DNA of 64,000 nucleotides from Arthrobacter sp. Soil764 (GCF_001428075.1 NZ_LMSI01000002.1:1-64000); one strand, 5' to 3'. Positions 8,772 to 17,837 are shown, numbered from the stretch's first letter. The notes: generated from the sequence alone by a model not told the origin. A program made the numbers and translations.

Positions 8772-9650
8772 ATGCGAAAAGTTTCTGCGCTTGGAGTTGT
8801 GACTGCGGCGATGCTGGCTTTGGCAGGCTGTTCCGGAGGAGGCGGCGGTACTGCCACTCCGTCAGGCACGGCAACGACGTCCGCTTCTGCTTCCGCCACA
8901 CAGACCGCAAACGCCAAGGTGTATTCGGAGGATGAGCTCCGCAACCTCATCTCCGGCAAGAAGGATGCCGATGGGAACGAACTCAAGCTGTACTCCAAGG
9001 AACAGGTTGACCAGGGTGGAAACATCGCCAACCTGCTCATGAGCACGGCAACCATCGACCCCAAGGACTGCAAGGACATCGCCACCGCCGGTCTGCTGGA
9101 CAAGGTGGAAAGCGGTGACGTGGCCGTGGCACTCTCCGAGGGCAACCAGCCGCGCACACTGTCCGCCCAGTCCGGCAGCGAGGGCCCTGACGCCGTCAAG
9201 ACGCTGAACGACATCAGCGGCAAGATGAACCAGTGCGCCAAGTTCTCGGTCTCGGCCCTGGGCCAGAAGTACGACGTTTCCAGCCAGGAACTGAAGGCGG
9301 ACACTGACGCTGAAAAGACCTTCGCTACCGTCAGCACCCGCAGCGGCGACAACCAGCAGAAGCTGATGCAGGTTTCCGCTGCCGAAGGCCGCCTGCTGGT
9401 GGTTGCCACGAAGAGCGGCACGGACCTGGGCGACCAGGACCAGAAGGAGCTCGAGGAGCTCATTGACGACGTGTTGAAGGCGGCCGAAAGCGGCGCGACG
9501 TCGAGCCCCACCTCCACCAGCTCGTCCGGTTCGGCCGGTATGTCCTCGCCGAGCAGCTCGGCTTCGTCCACCGCCTCGTCCACCTCGTCGGCGACGATGT
9601 CCTCGGGCAGCGGCTCGTCGTCGTCGGCCTCTCCCACGGCGTCGCGGTAG
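8772..9650 (+). CDS. Putative secreted lipoprotein with Ser-rich C-terminal tail
   Basis: 292 aa. A short signal peptide ends in the lipobox LAGC, so Cys19 should be lipidated and the protein anchored outside the membrane. A Gly/Thr/Ser linker follows (about 20-45), then a globular region with the paired cysteine context PKDCKDIA and MNQCAKF. The last ~55 residues are almost pure Ser/Thr/Ala/Gly, which is unusual at the exposed C-terminus of a lipoprotein. No enzyme family is recognised. The ribosome-binding site is GGAGGG. Transcription ends at the hairpin at 9673. Confidence 0.8.
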   Translation: MRKVSALGVVTAAMLALAGCSGGGGGTATPSGTATTSASASATQTANAKVYSEDELRNLISGKKDADGNELKLYSKEQVDQGGNIANLLMSTATIDPKDCKDIATAGLLDKVESGDVAVALSEGNQPRTLSAQSGSEGPDAVKTLNDISGKMNQCAKFSVSALGQKYDVSSQELKADTDAEKTFATVSTRSGDNQQKLMQVSAAEGRLLVVATKSGTDLGDQDQKELEELIDDVLKAAESGATSSPTSTSSSGSAGMSSPSSSASSTASSTSSATMSSGSGSSSSASPTASR

Positions 9651-9672
9651 CGGCACCCACTCCGCAACCTTT

Positions 9673-9718
9673 GAAAGGGGGCGGGCCGGGACTTTACTGT
9701 CCCGGCCCGCCCCCTTTC
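9673..9718. terminator. Perfect 20-bp hairpin, bidirectional terminator
   Basis: Twenty-base GC-rich arms pair perfectly around a six-base loop (TTTACT), between the convergent genes ending at 9650 and 9735. A T-run flanks the right arm and an A-run the left arm, so it can serve both strands. Confidence 0.9.
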
Positions 9719-9734
9719 TGTGTGACTACGGCGC

Positions 9735-10331
9735 CTACGCGGATAAAGCCGAGTCTGTATCCACGCCCACGGCGGCCAGCCGCGAGAGCAGCTCCGCCAG
9801 CAACTGCTCTTTCGGGGCGGAGGCGTCCACCTTCACGAACCCCGCGTACTCCGGCAGATCGCGGTACCCGGCCTGGAATGCGGCGAGATCGTCAAGGCTC
9901 TCGGAATCCGTTCCACGCGCAACGATGCGCCGGTGCGCCTCGGCGGGGTCGATATTCAGGTGGATGACGGCGTCCGGCTGCGGCAGGCGGGCCAGCAGCC
10001 AGGGCAGGAACCGCCCGCGCGGCAGTCCGCTGGCGGAACGCAGCGCCAGCTGGCAGTGGAGGTGCCGGTCCATCACCACCAGGCCATCGAAGCGGCTGGC
10101 GCGCAGGTGTGAGACCAGGGCGTTGCCCACCCTGAGGGCGGTTTCGACGGCGTCAGAGAGTCTGGCGGGCAGGCGCACTCCCAGCCTGGCAGCCACCAGG
10201 GACATGACCCGCCGGCCTGCATGGTTGCTCAGGAGCAGGGCCCTGCCGCCCTTCGCCCGCACGGACGACACCAAGGCCTGGGCCGCCGTCGACTTTCCCG
10301 ATCCGTCGATGCCCGTCAGCACAATGATCAC
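9735..10331 (-). CDS. Thymidylate kinase-like P-loop nucleoside phosphate kinase
   Basis: 198 aa, GTG start with GGAAGGAGG upstream. The Walker A loop is GIDGSGKST at residues 7-15, a DR-type motif (VMDRHLHCQLALR) lies near residue 90, and a lid-like region around DPAEAHRRIVARGTDSE follows. This layout matches the dTMP kinase superfamily. Whether it is the housekeeping Tmk cannot be decided here: the motif DRH differs from the usual DRY/DRF, and the neighbours give no clue. It could be a divergent kinase paralogue. Confidence 0.75.
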   Translation of the reverse strand: MIIVLTGIDGSGKSTAAQALVSSVRAKGGRALLLSNHAGRRVMSLVAARLGVRLPARLSDAVETALRVGNALVSHLRASRFDGLVVMDRHLHCQLALRSASGLPRGRFLPWLLARLPQPDAVIHLNIDPAEAHRRIVARGTDSESLDDLAAFQAGYRDLPEYAGFVKVDASAPKEQLLAELLSRLAAVGVDTDSALSA

Positions 10332-10442
10332 GTGGCCTCCTTCCGCCGTTCCGTTTTAACGCCGGGGGTGGGCGCAACGTCCCGGGTGGGCTGCAATTCA
10401 CAGGCAGGAGACAGAATCGGACCGAGGAGCGGAAAAGCCAAA

Positions 10443-10470
10443 CGGCCCGCCAGCACATGCTGACGGGCCG
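10443..10470 (-). terminator. Hairpin terminator after the MatC-type carrier gene
   Basis: CGGCCCGCCAGCA pairs with TGCTGACGGGCCG with one G-T wobble, 20 bases past the stop of the minus-strand gene ending at 10490. Confidence 0.75.
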
Positions 10471-10489
10471 CCGGTGGTGAAGAGCCGAC

Positions 10490-11980
10490 TTACATGATGC
10501 CGGTGGGTACCAGCAATGCCCAGGCCAGGGCGGGGGCCACCAGCACCACGCCGCCCGCGTAGAACATGAGCTGCTTGTACACGCGCTGCCGGTCGTCGTC
10601 GCGGGCGTTGGCTACCACCAGCGCGCCGTCGGTGGAGAAGGGGGAGACGTCGACGACGGTGGCCGCGATGGCCAGCGCGGCCACCGTTCCGGAGGCGCTG
10701 AGGGAGCTCGTGGCCAGCAGCGGGCCGGCGAGGGGAATGAACGCGGTCAGCAGTGCCGTGGACGAAGCGAAGGCGGAACCGACGCCGATCACGTAGCACA
10801 GGACGAGGGCGATCAGCAACGGCGCACCCAGGGCCAGGGCCTGCTCGGCGAGGGTATCGATGACGCCCACGTGCTCCAGCAGGGATACATAGGTGATCAT
10901 GCCGGCAACCAGCAGGACGGTGGACCAGGAGATGCCGCCAATGAAGGTTTTGTGCTCCTTGATGTTGATGAAGGCCAGCAGCAACCCGGCGGAGAGGGCA
11001 ACGAAGCCGATCGGCATGCGGAAGCCCAGGGTGCACACCAGCATCGCGGCAATCAGTGCCAGCGTCAGGATCTGCTGGCCGTGCGGGCGGCCGGCGGGGG
11101 ACGTGTCGATATCGACGTGCACGCCGCTGGCGCCGTCACGCAGCTTGCCGATCAGTGCGAAGACAACGATCGTCAGCACTGAGAGGATGAGGTTCAGGGC
11201 GAAGCTGGCGAGGAACAGGCCGCCCTGGGAGATCGGGAAGTCGTTCTTCACTGCAATGTTGTGAACCAGGACGCCGGCCACGGATAGCGGGGAGAAGCCG
11301 CCGGCGTGTGCGCCGTTGATGATGAAGGCGCCCATGACCACCGGGTGGATGCGCGATTCGTACGCGAATCCGATCGCGGCCGGTGCCAGCAGTGCGATGG
11401 CGGCGGGGGAGAATGTTCCGAGCGAGGTCAAGGCGGCGGCGATCAGGAAGAACACCCACGGCAGCAGCAGGGTCTTGCCGCGGACCATCCGGACGCAGCC
11501 CTTGACGATGATGTCGATGGTGCCGTTCCGCTGGGCCATGCTGAAGAAGTACGTGACGCCGATGATGGTCAGCACGATGCTGGCGGGGAACTCTTCGAGG
11601 ATCTGCTTATCGGACATCCCCAGCATGAAATATCCGACGCCGAATGACGCCACGAGCCCCATCACGCCAATGTTCAGCGGCCATTTGGTGGCCACGACGA
11701 ACATCACCACGAGGATCACCAGCGGGATGATCTGGACAGCGGTCATGGTCGGCTCCGGGTCCGTGACGGCTCCCTGGTTGAAGATGCCGCCGACAACGAG
11801 GGCAATCACACCCAGGATGGCCAGGCCGGCCACCACCCACAGCAGGATACGACGACGCCGGGAGGAAGCGCGCGCGGGGCGCTTATCCAGCGTTTCGGGT
11901 ACAGGCGCTGCTTTGGGCTCCGCGCCTTGGGTTGATACGTCTTTGGTCTGCGTTTCTTCTTTTTGGGCAGTCTCAGTCAT
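10490..11980 (-). CDS. SLC13/MatC-type dicarboxylate carrier
   Basis: 496 aa. A ~45-residue charged cytoplasmic N-terminus precedes about twelve membrane segments. The region from about residue 80 (QIIPLVILVVMFVVATKWPLN) and the repeat-like GTFSPAAIALLAPA and VSPFSTDGALVVANA match MatC/ion-transporter-superfamily carriers for malonate- or tricarboxylate-like acids. It starts ten bases after the PrpF gene, so the two are co-transcribed. The likely cargo is an unsaturated or branched di/tricarboxylate handled by PrpF; this is inferred. Confidence 0.82.
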   Translation of the reverse strand: MTETAQKEETQTKDVSTQGAEPKAAPVPETLDKRPARASSRRRRILLWVVAGLAILGVIALVVGGIFNQGAVTDPEPTMTAVQIIPLVILVVMFVVATKWPLNIGVMGLVASFGVGYFMLGMSDKQILEEFPASIVLTIIGVTYFFSMAQRNGTIDIIVKGCVRMVRGKTLLLPWVFFLIAAALTSLGTFSPAAIALLAPAAIGFAYESRIHPVVMGAFIINGAHAGGFSPLSVAGVLVHNIAVKNDFPISQGGLFLASFALNLILSVLTIVVFALIGKLRDGASGVHVDIDTSPAGRPHGQQILTLALIAAMLVCTLGFRMPIGFVALSAGLLLAFINIKEHKTFIGGISWSTVLLVAGMITYVSLLEHVGVIDTLAEQALALGAPLLIALVLCYVIGVGSAFASSTALLTAFIPLAGPLLATSSLSASGTVAALAIAATVVDVSPFSTDGALVVANARDDDRQRVYKQLMFYAGGVVLVAPALAWALLVPTGIM

Positions 11981-11990
11981 GACAGTCTCC

Positions 11991-13109
11991 TCAGAGGGTA
12001 GCGCCCACGAGGGCTGCAGCGGCGGCGCTGCCGGAGACCTCGGGGAGATGGATGATGGTGGTGGCGATGGTGCGGGCCGTGCGATCGACGCCGACGAGCA
12101 GGCTTCCGTCGTGGTCCTCGGTCCACGTTTCGATCACCCCGGCAGGGGTGCGGAGACGCAGTGTCGCGCCCAGGTGGCGGCCGGTGATGGCGTGCAATAC
12201 AGTTCCGGGCGTCCGGGCAGCCAGGGTCAGGGCGATGCTCCCGGTGATGGCCAGTGCGGGGTGCGGCTTGCCCATTGAAAGCATCATGACGTTCACATCG
12301 CTGGCCGGGTCCCGGTCAGTGGGAGGTCCGACGACGGCGAGCTTGGGGATGGCGCGGGCCGCACCGGCGATGGTGGGAGTCAGTCCCATCCGCACGGCTG
12401 CCTGCCGCCGGATCTGTTCCAGGACCTCGAGTTGTTGTTCGATGCCGGTCTGCCAGGTTTCGTAGCGGGACGGGTCCAGGCCGAGTTCAGAAGCCTGGAC
12501 GATCACCACCGGGGCTCCGGCATCCACCATCGACACCGTCCAACGCGTCCCGCCGGCTGTAATGGTGTCGGTTGCGGCGCCGGTGGGAAGCAGGGCTCCG
12601 GTGGTCTTCCCAGCCGGATCCTGGAAACCCAGCCCCACCAGGTGGCCGGGAAACGGCACGCCAGGCATGTGCGCCGACGGTACGTCCGGCAGTTCTCCGG
12701 ACGGAGTGGCCACGCGCTGGACGATGACCTGGCCGGTGTTCGTGTTCCGGGTGACAACGCGGGTGACGTCGCCTTCCGGAACCACCCATCCCTTCTCGAT
12801 GGCGTACAGGCCAACCACTGCTGAGCAGTTTCCGCAGTTGCTGCCCCAGTCCACGGTGGCCTCTTCGATGCCCACCTGGGCGAAGGTGAACTCGATGTCC
12901 ACGCCGTCCCCGGCCGGCCGATGCAGGATCACAGCCTTGCTGGTGGTGGACGTGGCTCCACCCACGCCGTCTATTTGCCGGGAGTCGGGGCTGCCGTACA
13001 GCCGCGGCAGCAGCACATCCAGGCTGGCGCCGCCTTCCTGAAGGTGCCCGGCCTCGAACACCCAGCATTTGCTGGTGCCCCCGCGCATCCATTCCGCTTC
13101 AAACTTCAT
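11991..13109 (-). CDS. PrpF family isomerase (aconitate/methylaconitate/oxalomesaconate type)
   Basis: 372 aa from ATG 13109 (MKFEAEWMRGGTSKC). It has the PrpF signatures WMRGGTSKC near the N-terminus, DGVGGATSTTSKAVI near residue 58 and DWGSNCGNCSAVVGLYAI near 93. The last matches the active-site NCGN loop of this diaminopimelate-epimerase-fold family. PrpF proteins move double bonds in unsaturated tricarboxylates. Without acnD/prpC neighbours, the substrate could be methylaconitate, oxalomesaconate or a tricarballylate intermediate. Pairing with a MatC-type carrier and divergent LysR suggests an uptake-and-isomerise module. An upstream GTG-initiated extension to 13187 looks spurious. Confidence 0.86.
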   Translation of the reverse strand: MKFEAEWMRGGTSKCWVFEAGHLQEGGASLDVLLPRLYGSPDSRQIDGVGGATSTTSKAVILHRPAGDGVDIEFTFAQVGIEEATVDWGSNCGNCSAVVGLYAIEKGWVVPEGDVTRVVTRNTNTGQVIVQRVATPSGELPDVPSAHMPGVPFPGHLVGLGFQDPAGKTTGALLPTGAATDTITAGGTRWTVSMVDAGAPVVIVQASELGLDPSRYETWQTGIEQQLEVLEQIRRQAAVRMGLTPTIAGAARAIPKLAVVGPPTDRDPASDVNVMMLSMGKPHPALAITGSIALTLAARTPGTVLHAITGRHLGATLRLRTPAGVIETWTEDHDGSLLVGVDRTARTIATTIIHLPEVSGSAAAAALVGATL

Positions 13110-13306
13110 TGCTTCCCACATCTCCTTGTGCCTGGTTTTCGTTGTGGCGCCTGAATCGAGAATGAGCCAGATCACAACTGAAGACAATGTGCAATAGTTG
13201 AAGAGGGATGTAGTGTTGCTTCAATCAGTTGCAGTAAAAGGCGTCGCGAGCAGTAAAACCTACGCCTGGTGCTGTGGAAGTTCCGCAGCAGTCAGGTTTT
13301 CATCGA

Positions 13307-13314
13307 GCAATTGC
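13307..13314. promoter_or_regulatory. GCAATTGC palindrome in the PrpF/LysR divergent region
   Basis: The 13110-13372 gap carries GCAATTGC plus several TTGCAGT/TTGCTTC-like half-sites near 13215-13240 and 13310-13320. This is what one expects of LysR-type regulator boxes between divergent genes. The exact operator cannot be assigned by eye. Confidence 0.35.
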
Positions 13315-13372
13315 AGTTGGTGAATTAAATCCGCGGAAGGGTTAAGAGTTGCTTCACGATGAAGAGGACTAT

Positions 13373-14287
13373 TTGTTCGACATCCGGCGGCTCGCCCTGC
13401 TGCTGGAGGTGGTGGAGCAGGGATCCATCACCGCGGCAGCCGAGCTGAAGATGTACAGTCCGTCAGCCGTGTCCCAGCAGCTCCGGAAGCTGGAGCAGGA
13501 GGTGGGCCAGCCACTGTTGAACCGCCGCTCGCGTGGGGTGGTTCCCACCGAGGCAGGACAGATGCTGGCCGGCCATGCACGCAAGATCGTGCGCCAGATG
13601 CGGGCAGCGCAGTCCGACCTGAACCAGCTGGCAGGACTGAACCGCGGCTCCCTGACGGTAGGTACCTTTCCAACGCTGGCGGGATCCTTCCTGCCCCTCG
13701 TCATCCGCGCCTTCAAGAAGCGCTACCCGGCCATCGGCCTGTCCCTGCGCAGCGCCCGGTTCGACGAACTCGTAGCGGACCTCGAATCCGGGGTCACCGG
13801 GCTGTGCCTGCTCTGGGACTACCCCTGGAATCCGTTCCACGATGACGCCATCCGCGTCACGGAAGTCTTCCGTGAGAGCACCGTTGTCCTGGTGGCCCGG
13901 GGGCACCGGCTGGCGGACCGGGAGGAGGTCAGCATGGAGGACCTCCGCACCGAATCCTGGATTGTGCGGGCGGAGGCGCACCCGGTGGTGGAGGTGCTTC
14001 AGCGCTCCGCCCACGACGCCGGGTTCGAGCCGGTGATTGCCTTCCAGGCGAACGACTACCAGGAGGCGCAGGCGATGGTGAGTGTGGGGATGGGGGTGGC
14101 AATGGTCCCCAAGACTGCGGTGGCACTGCAGCATCCCGATGTGCGGGTATTGAGCCTGGGTGAGGCTGCGCCGCTGCGGCGGGTATTGCTGGCGCAGCGG
14201 CAGGACAAGGTGTACGCCCCGGCTGAGGTCGCCTTCCACTCAACGCTGCTGGAAATCGCGCGGGAACGGGCCGGCGACTATCTGTAG
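13373..14287 (+). CDS. LysR family transcriptional regulator
   Basis: 304 aa from TTG 13373 (FDIRRLALLLEVVEQGSIT), with GAAGAGG five bases upstream. A TTG at 13349 behind GGAAGGG is the alternative. Residues 1-60 form the LysR helix-turn-helix (AAAELKMYSPSAVSQQLRKLEQEVG, then LLNRRSRGVVPTEAG). The C-terminal co-inducer domain begins near residue 85 (GSLTVGTFPTLAGSFLP). It faces the PrpF/MatC operon across a 263-base gap and is its likely activator, with an organic acid as likely inducer. Confidence 0.9.
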   Translation: MFDIRRLALLLEVVEQGSITAAAELKMYSPSAVSQQLRKLEQEVGQPLLNRRSRGVVPTEAGQMLAGHARKIVRQMRAAQSDLNQLAGLNRGSLTVGTFPTLAGSFLPLVIRAFKKRYPAIGLSLRSARFDELVADLESGVTGLCLLWDYPWNPFHDDAIRVTEVFRESTVVLVARGHRLADREEVSMEDLRTESWIVRAEAHPVVEVLQRSAHDAGFEPVIAFQANDYQEAQAMVSVGMGVAMVPKTAVALQHPDVRVLSLGEAAPLRRVLLAQRQDKVYAPAEVAFHSTLLEIARERAGDYL

Positions 14288-14357
14288 ACCGTAGGCTGGA
14301 GGCCGGGCGGGGTTATCCGGCCGGTTGCACAGCAGTTCCCAGGTGAAAGGCAGGACC

Positions 14358-14621
14358 ATGACCGTTTCCAGCGACGATCCCCAGAACACCGCAGACCTTC
14401 GCGGACCGGGCGACCCGGACGAGGCCAGGAACGAAGCGAAGGAGGCGCCGCAGGCCGGCATGCACCCGGAGCAGCCCGGTGCGTCGAACATCCGGGAGGA
14501 ACAGCAGGCGCATGCTGCCGGAACCGTCCCGGCGTCGTATGTGGGCGGCGAGGAAGCAGCCCGGGAGCCCGAGCCGGAAGACGCACTTAAGGAGACGGGT
14601 ACCTGGGATGACGAAGTCTGA
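14358..14621 (+). CDS. Small acidic hypothetical protein
   Basis: 87 aa, ATG 14358 with GAAAGGCAGG upstream. It is rich in Asp, Glu, Pro, Ala and Gly, has no hydrophobic segment, and looks largely disordered. No family is recognised. Its stop lies three bases before the PLP dehydratase start, so the two are probably co-transcribed. Compare the similar short acidic proteins at 29141-29290 and 38239-38421. Confidence 0.65.
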   Translation: MTVSSDDPQNTADLRGPGDPDEARNEAKEAPQAGMHPEQPGASNIREEQQAHAAGTVPASYVGGEEAAREPEPEDALKETGTWDDEV

Positions 14622-14624
14622 CGG

Positions 14625-15557
14625 ATGATCACCCGCGCTGACGTCGACCAGGCCGCACAGCGGACCGCGGGCCTCATCCGCAGGACCCCCGTCATGGAGG
14701 CGGACCCGGGCGCGTTCAATGGCCCGGTCTGGTTCAAATGCGAATTCATGCAGCACACGGGCACGTTCAAGGCCCGCGGTGCGCTCAACCGGATCCTGGC
14801 CAGCAAGGAGCGGGGTGAATTGCGGGCGGACGTGGGCGTTGTTGTGGCGTCGGGCGGAAACGCTGGCCTGGCCAACGCCTATGCGGCCAGGCAGCTCGGC
14901 GTGCCCGCAACCGTGTTCGTTCCTCAAACCGCGCCGGCAGTCAAAGTCAGCAAACTGAAGGCGATCGGCGCCACGGTGGTCCAGGGCGGTGCGGAGTATG
15001 CGGCCGCCTACCAGGCCGCTGTGGTGCACGCGGAGACCACCGGCGCCATCTACTGCCATGCCTATGATCAGCCGGAAATCGCCGCGGGTGCCGGGACGGT
15101 TGGCTCCGAGTTACTGGAACAGGTGCCGGCTGTGGACACGGTCCTGGTGGCCGTGGGCGGTGGCGGGCTGATGGCGGGAGTTGCTGCCGCCGTCGAAGGC
15201 TTTGCCAAAGTAGTGGCCGTTGAGCCCAAAACCGCCCCCACCCTGCATGCTGCGCTGGCGGCGGGGAATCCGGTGGATGTCCCGGTCTCCGGCATCGCCG
15301 CCGACTCCCTGGGTGCCCGGCGCGTTGGCGACATCGGGTTCTCCGTCGCGGTCCGCTGCGGCGTCGAAAGCGTCCTGGTCTCCGATGAACAGATCATTGC
15401 CGCACGTTCGGCGCTGTGGAACGACTACCGGATCGTGGTGGAGCACGGCGCCGCAGCTGCCTACGCGGCACTGACCTGCGGCGCCTACGTGCCGCGGAAG
15501 GATGAACGCGTTGCGGTCATCCTGTGCGGCGCCAACACGGATCCGGCCACGCTCTAG
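14625..15557 (+). CDS. PLP-dependent threonine/serine dehydratase family protein
   Basis: 310 aa, fold-type II PLP enzyme. Lys49 in HTGTFKARGA is the cofactor-binding lysine. SGGNAG near residue 78 is the phosphate/substrate loop and VAVGGGGLMAGVAAA near 177 is the glycine-rich PLP phosphate cup. There is no C-terminal ACT domain, so it resembles catabolic or broad-specificity serine/threonine dehydratases rather than IlvA. It may act on threonine, serine or hydroxy amino acids. Transcription ends at the hairpin at 15575. Confidence 0.87.
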   Translation: MITRADVDQAAQRTAGLIRRTPVMEADPGAFNGPVWFKCEFMQHTGTFKARGALNRILASKERGELRADVGVVVASGGNAGLANAYAARQLGVPATVFVPQTAPAVKVSKLKAIGATVVQGGAEYAAAYQAAVVHAETTGAIYCHAYDQPEIAAGAGTVGSELLEQVPAVDTVLVAVGGGGLMAGVAAAVEGFAKVVAVEPKTAPTLHAALAAGNPVDVPVSGIAADSLGARRVGDIGFSVAVRCGVESVLVSDEQIIAARSALWNDYRIVVEHGAAAAYAALTCGAYVPRKDERVAVILCGANTDPATL

Positions 15558-15574
15558 GCCCGGACACGAAAAAA

Positions 15575-15606
15575 GGACCGGCCGCCTGTCCGCAGGCGGC
15601 CGGTCC
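15575..15606. terminator. Hairpin terminator, bidirectional
   Basis: GGACCGGCCGCCTG and CAGGCGGCCGGTCC pair perfectly around TCCG, flanked by an A-run on the left and CCCTTTG on the right, between convergent genes. Confidence 0.9.
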
Positions 15607-15624
15607 CCTTTGTACGCGGGTTGT

Positions 15625-15975
15625 TTAGCCGCCGGCCTGGCCGCAGAACTTGCTGTACGTGCTGCCTGCCTCCTGGTAGCGCGACTGGAGATCGGCCAGC
15701 TTGTCCTTGTCCGGGTTTTCCTTGGCCTGCTCGTCCGTGTACGCAAGGATCGAGGCCAGGGCGGGCTTGAGATCGTCCGAGGCGACCGCGTGGATGGGGC
15801 GGATCTGGTTTGCGAGGTTGTTCATGCCCGTCTTGCCGGCGTTGTTGGCGGGGTTCGACACAACGGCCTGGATCCGCTCGCAGGTTTCAGCGGTGGACAG
15901 TTGGTGCGTGGCGGAGCAGGCCGTGGCGGAAGCAACGAGGCCGGCGGCAAACAGGGCTGTGGCGAATTTCTTCAT
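15625..15975 (-). CDS. Small putative lipoprotein
   Basis: 116 aa from ATG 15975, with GAGGGA upstream. The signal peptide MKKFATALFAAGLVASATAC ends in a lipobox-like SATAC, so the mature protein probably starts at Cys20. The rest is helical and charged, with two further cysteines (ETCERIQ and SKFCGQ) that could form a disulphide. No family is recognised. It is divergent from the beta-propeller exoprotein gene. Confidence 0.75.
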   Translation of the reverse strand: MKKFATALFAAGLVASATACSATHQLSTAETCERIQAVVSNPANNAGKTGMNNLANQIRPIHAVASDDLKPALASILAYTDEQAKENPDKDKLADLQSRYQEAGSTYSKFCGQAGG

Positions 15976-16131
15976 GGGTCCCTCAGTAGTGGTCAGAGGT
16001 TTCGATTGTAAGCAGATTGGGTAGCCCCATGCCTTCGCAAGCCCAATACGGGCGCTTAAACTGGCAGCACCAATCGTGCGGAGCTTCCGCAGATGGGCCC
16101 CGCGCGCATCGACCCAGACTAAGGAACCAGC

Positions 16132-17049
16132 ATGCGCCAAACAGTACGCCGCCGTGCCGCCGCCGGGCTCGTGGCCTCATTTTCATTGCTTCTTCCCACG
16201 GCCCTTCCGGCGCTGGCCGCGCCGGATCCCAGGGAGATAGTGCTCGACGGCGCCACCTCCGCCGAGGGCATCGCGGCAGGGGAGGGCAAGACTTTCTATG
16301 CAGGTGAACTCACCACCGGCGACATCTTCCGCGGCGATATCCGCAAGGGCACCGCAAGCCGCTTCATCGACGCGCCCGCAGGTCGCGCGGCCGCCGGGAT
16401 GAAAGCCGACACCTGCAACGATCTGCTGTTCGTGGCGGGCGCCGCAACGGGCAAGGCCTTCGTCTACGACACCCGGACGGGCGAGCCCGTTGCCGATTTC
16501 AACCTGGGCAAAGGGTTCATCAATGACGTCACGCTCACCAGTGCCGGAGCCTGGTTCACCAATTCAGCGGCGGCGGAACTCTACTTCCTGCCGGTGGACG
16601 ACCACGGCCACCTGGGCAAGGTGAAGACCCTCAAGCTGAGCGGCCCGGCGGCAGAGCTCAGGCAGGGGTTCAACCTGAACGGCATTGCCGCGTCCGAGGA
16701 CGGCAAGGTACTCATTGTGGCCCACTCCATGAACGGAGCCTTGTACACGGTCAATCCCAAGACCGGGGAAAGCGCCGCAATCAAGGGCGTCAGCGTGCCG
16801 TTTGTGGACGGCATCCTGGTGCGCGGCGACAACGTCTGGGCGGTCCAGAACCAGCTGAACCAGATAACGCGCCTTGATCTTTCCAGTGACCTGTCCTCCG
16901 CCGAGGTCAGGAACACCATCAAGAGCGACGCCTTCAATATCCCCACCACCGTGGCCCTGTTCGGGGAGGGCACTCTCGCTGCGGTCAATGCCCAGTTCAA
17001 CCAGCCGCCCAGCCCGTTCGAAGTGGTGCTGGTACCGGCCTGGAAGTAG
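16132..17049 (+). CDS. Secreted SMP-30/gluconolactonase-like beta-propeller protein
   Basis: 305 aa. A Sec signal peptide with a twin-Arg-like start (RQTVRRRAAAG) ends near LPALAAPD, residue 30. The mature part consists of repeated propeller strands (GIAAGEGKTFYAGEL, CNDLLFVAG, FNLNGIAASEDGKVLIVAHS, FVDGILVRGDNVWAVQNQ), as in SMP-30/lactonase-like or NHL-type propellers. Catalytic residues of true lactonases cannot be confirmed by eye, so it may be a binding protein. The ribosome-binding site is GGAACC. Confidence 0.72.
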   Translation: MRQTVRRRAAAGLVASFSLLLPTALPALAAPDPREIVLDGATSAEGIAAGEGKTFYAGELTTGDIFRGDIRKGTASRFIDAPAGRAAAGMKADTCNDLLFVAGAATGKAFVYDTRTGEPVADFNLGKGFINDVTLTSAGAWFTNSAAAELYFLPVDDHGHLGKVKTLKLSGPAAELRQGFNLNGIAASEDGKVLIVAHSMNGALYTVNPKTGESAAIKGVSVPFVDGILVRGDNVWAVQNQLNQITRLDLSSDLSSAEVRNTIKSDAFNIPTTVALFGEGTLAAVNAQFNQPPSPFEVVLVPAWK

Positions 17050-17061
17050 TGCCTCGACACA

Positions 17062-17095
17062 AGACTGGCCGGCAGTAGGAACTGCCGGCCAGTCT
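17062..17095. terminator. Perfect 15-bp hairpin terminator
   Basis: AGACTGGCCGGCAGT pairs with ACTGCCGGCCAGTCT around AGGA, between convergent genes ending at 17049 and 17126. Confidence 0.88.
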
Positions 17096-17125
17096 GGGTG
17101 GGGCGAAAGCTATGGATGGGATGGA

Positions 17126-17767
17126 TCAGACGGTCCGCGGCGCCTTGGCCAGGTTGTCCTTCAGCTCCAGGGCGTTCTGCCGCTTTACGTAGGCAGGGCG
17201 GTCCCGCTCCACGCGCCAGCTCTCGGACAGCGGCCCCACGTCCACGGTGTCGAAGCCGAATTCGTCGTAGAGGCGGGTGACCAGGTCCGCTGCTTCCGGG
17301 TAGTTGCTGGAAGTGGCCAGGGCGCGCCGGTTTTCGGTGCCGGCCGGAGTTCCGTCGGTGGTGATGTCCTTGGCCATGATGTGGTTGAAGCCCTTGGCCA
17401 CCTTGGACTGGGGCAGGTGCTCCTGCAGCAGGCCCGAGGTGGTGGCTTCGCCATTGTCCAGGGCGGGAATCCTGCCGTCCCGCTCCCAGTAGTAGTTGTT
17501 GGTGTCGATCACAATCTTGCCGGCCAGCGGTTCCGCCGGAACGTCCTTGTAGTTCTTCAGCGGCACCGTGACCACGGCGAAGTCCCCGGCCGCTGCCGCT
17601 TCAGCTGCCGTGGCCGCGCGGGCTTTGGGGCCCAGCTCGGACACCAGGTCCTGAAGGGTTTCCGGGCCGCGGGAGTTGCTGATGACTACGTCGTAGCCCA
17701 GTTCCACGGCCTTCCGTGCAACCTGGCTGCCAATATGTCCTGCACCGATAATTCCGATTGTTGTCAT
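17126..17767 (-). CDS. NADPH-dependent F420 reductase-like NAD(P)-binding oxidoreductase
   Basis: 213 aa. The N-terminal Rossmann motif GIIGAGHIGSQVARKAVELG is followed by VVISNSRGPETL, where the basic/Ser region suits NADPH, and by VTVPLKNYKDVP and VIDTNNYYWERDG. This is the F420-dependent NADP reductase/ProC-like family, many members of which act on substrates other than F420. Rossmann domain about 1-125, C-terminal substrate domain about 130-213. Physiological substrate unknown. Monocistronic; it converges on the terminator at 17062. Confidence 0.82.
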   Translation of the reverse strand: MTTIGIIGAGHIGSQVARKAVELGYDVVISNSRGPETLQDLVSELGPKARAATAAEAAAAGDFAVVTVPLKNYKDVPAEPLAGKIVIDTNNYYWERDGRIPALDNGEATTSGLLQEHLPQSKVAKGFNHIMAKDITTDGTPAGTENRRALATSSNYPEAADLVTRLYDEFGFDTVDVGPLSESWRVERDRPAYVKRQNALELKDNLAKAPRTV

Positions 17768-17837
17768 ATGGGCCCCAACGCAGGTCCCCGCGCAGATATT
17801 TCAGCCCGCTGCGGGGAATAAACGGCCGGCCGGCTGC

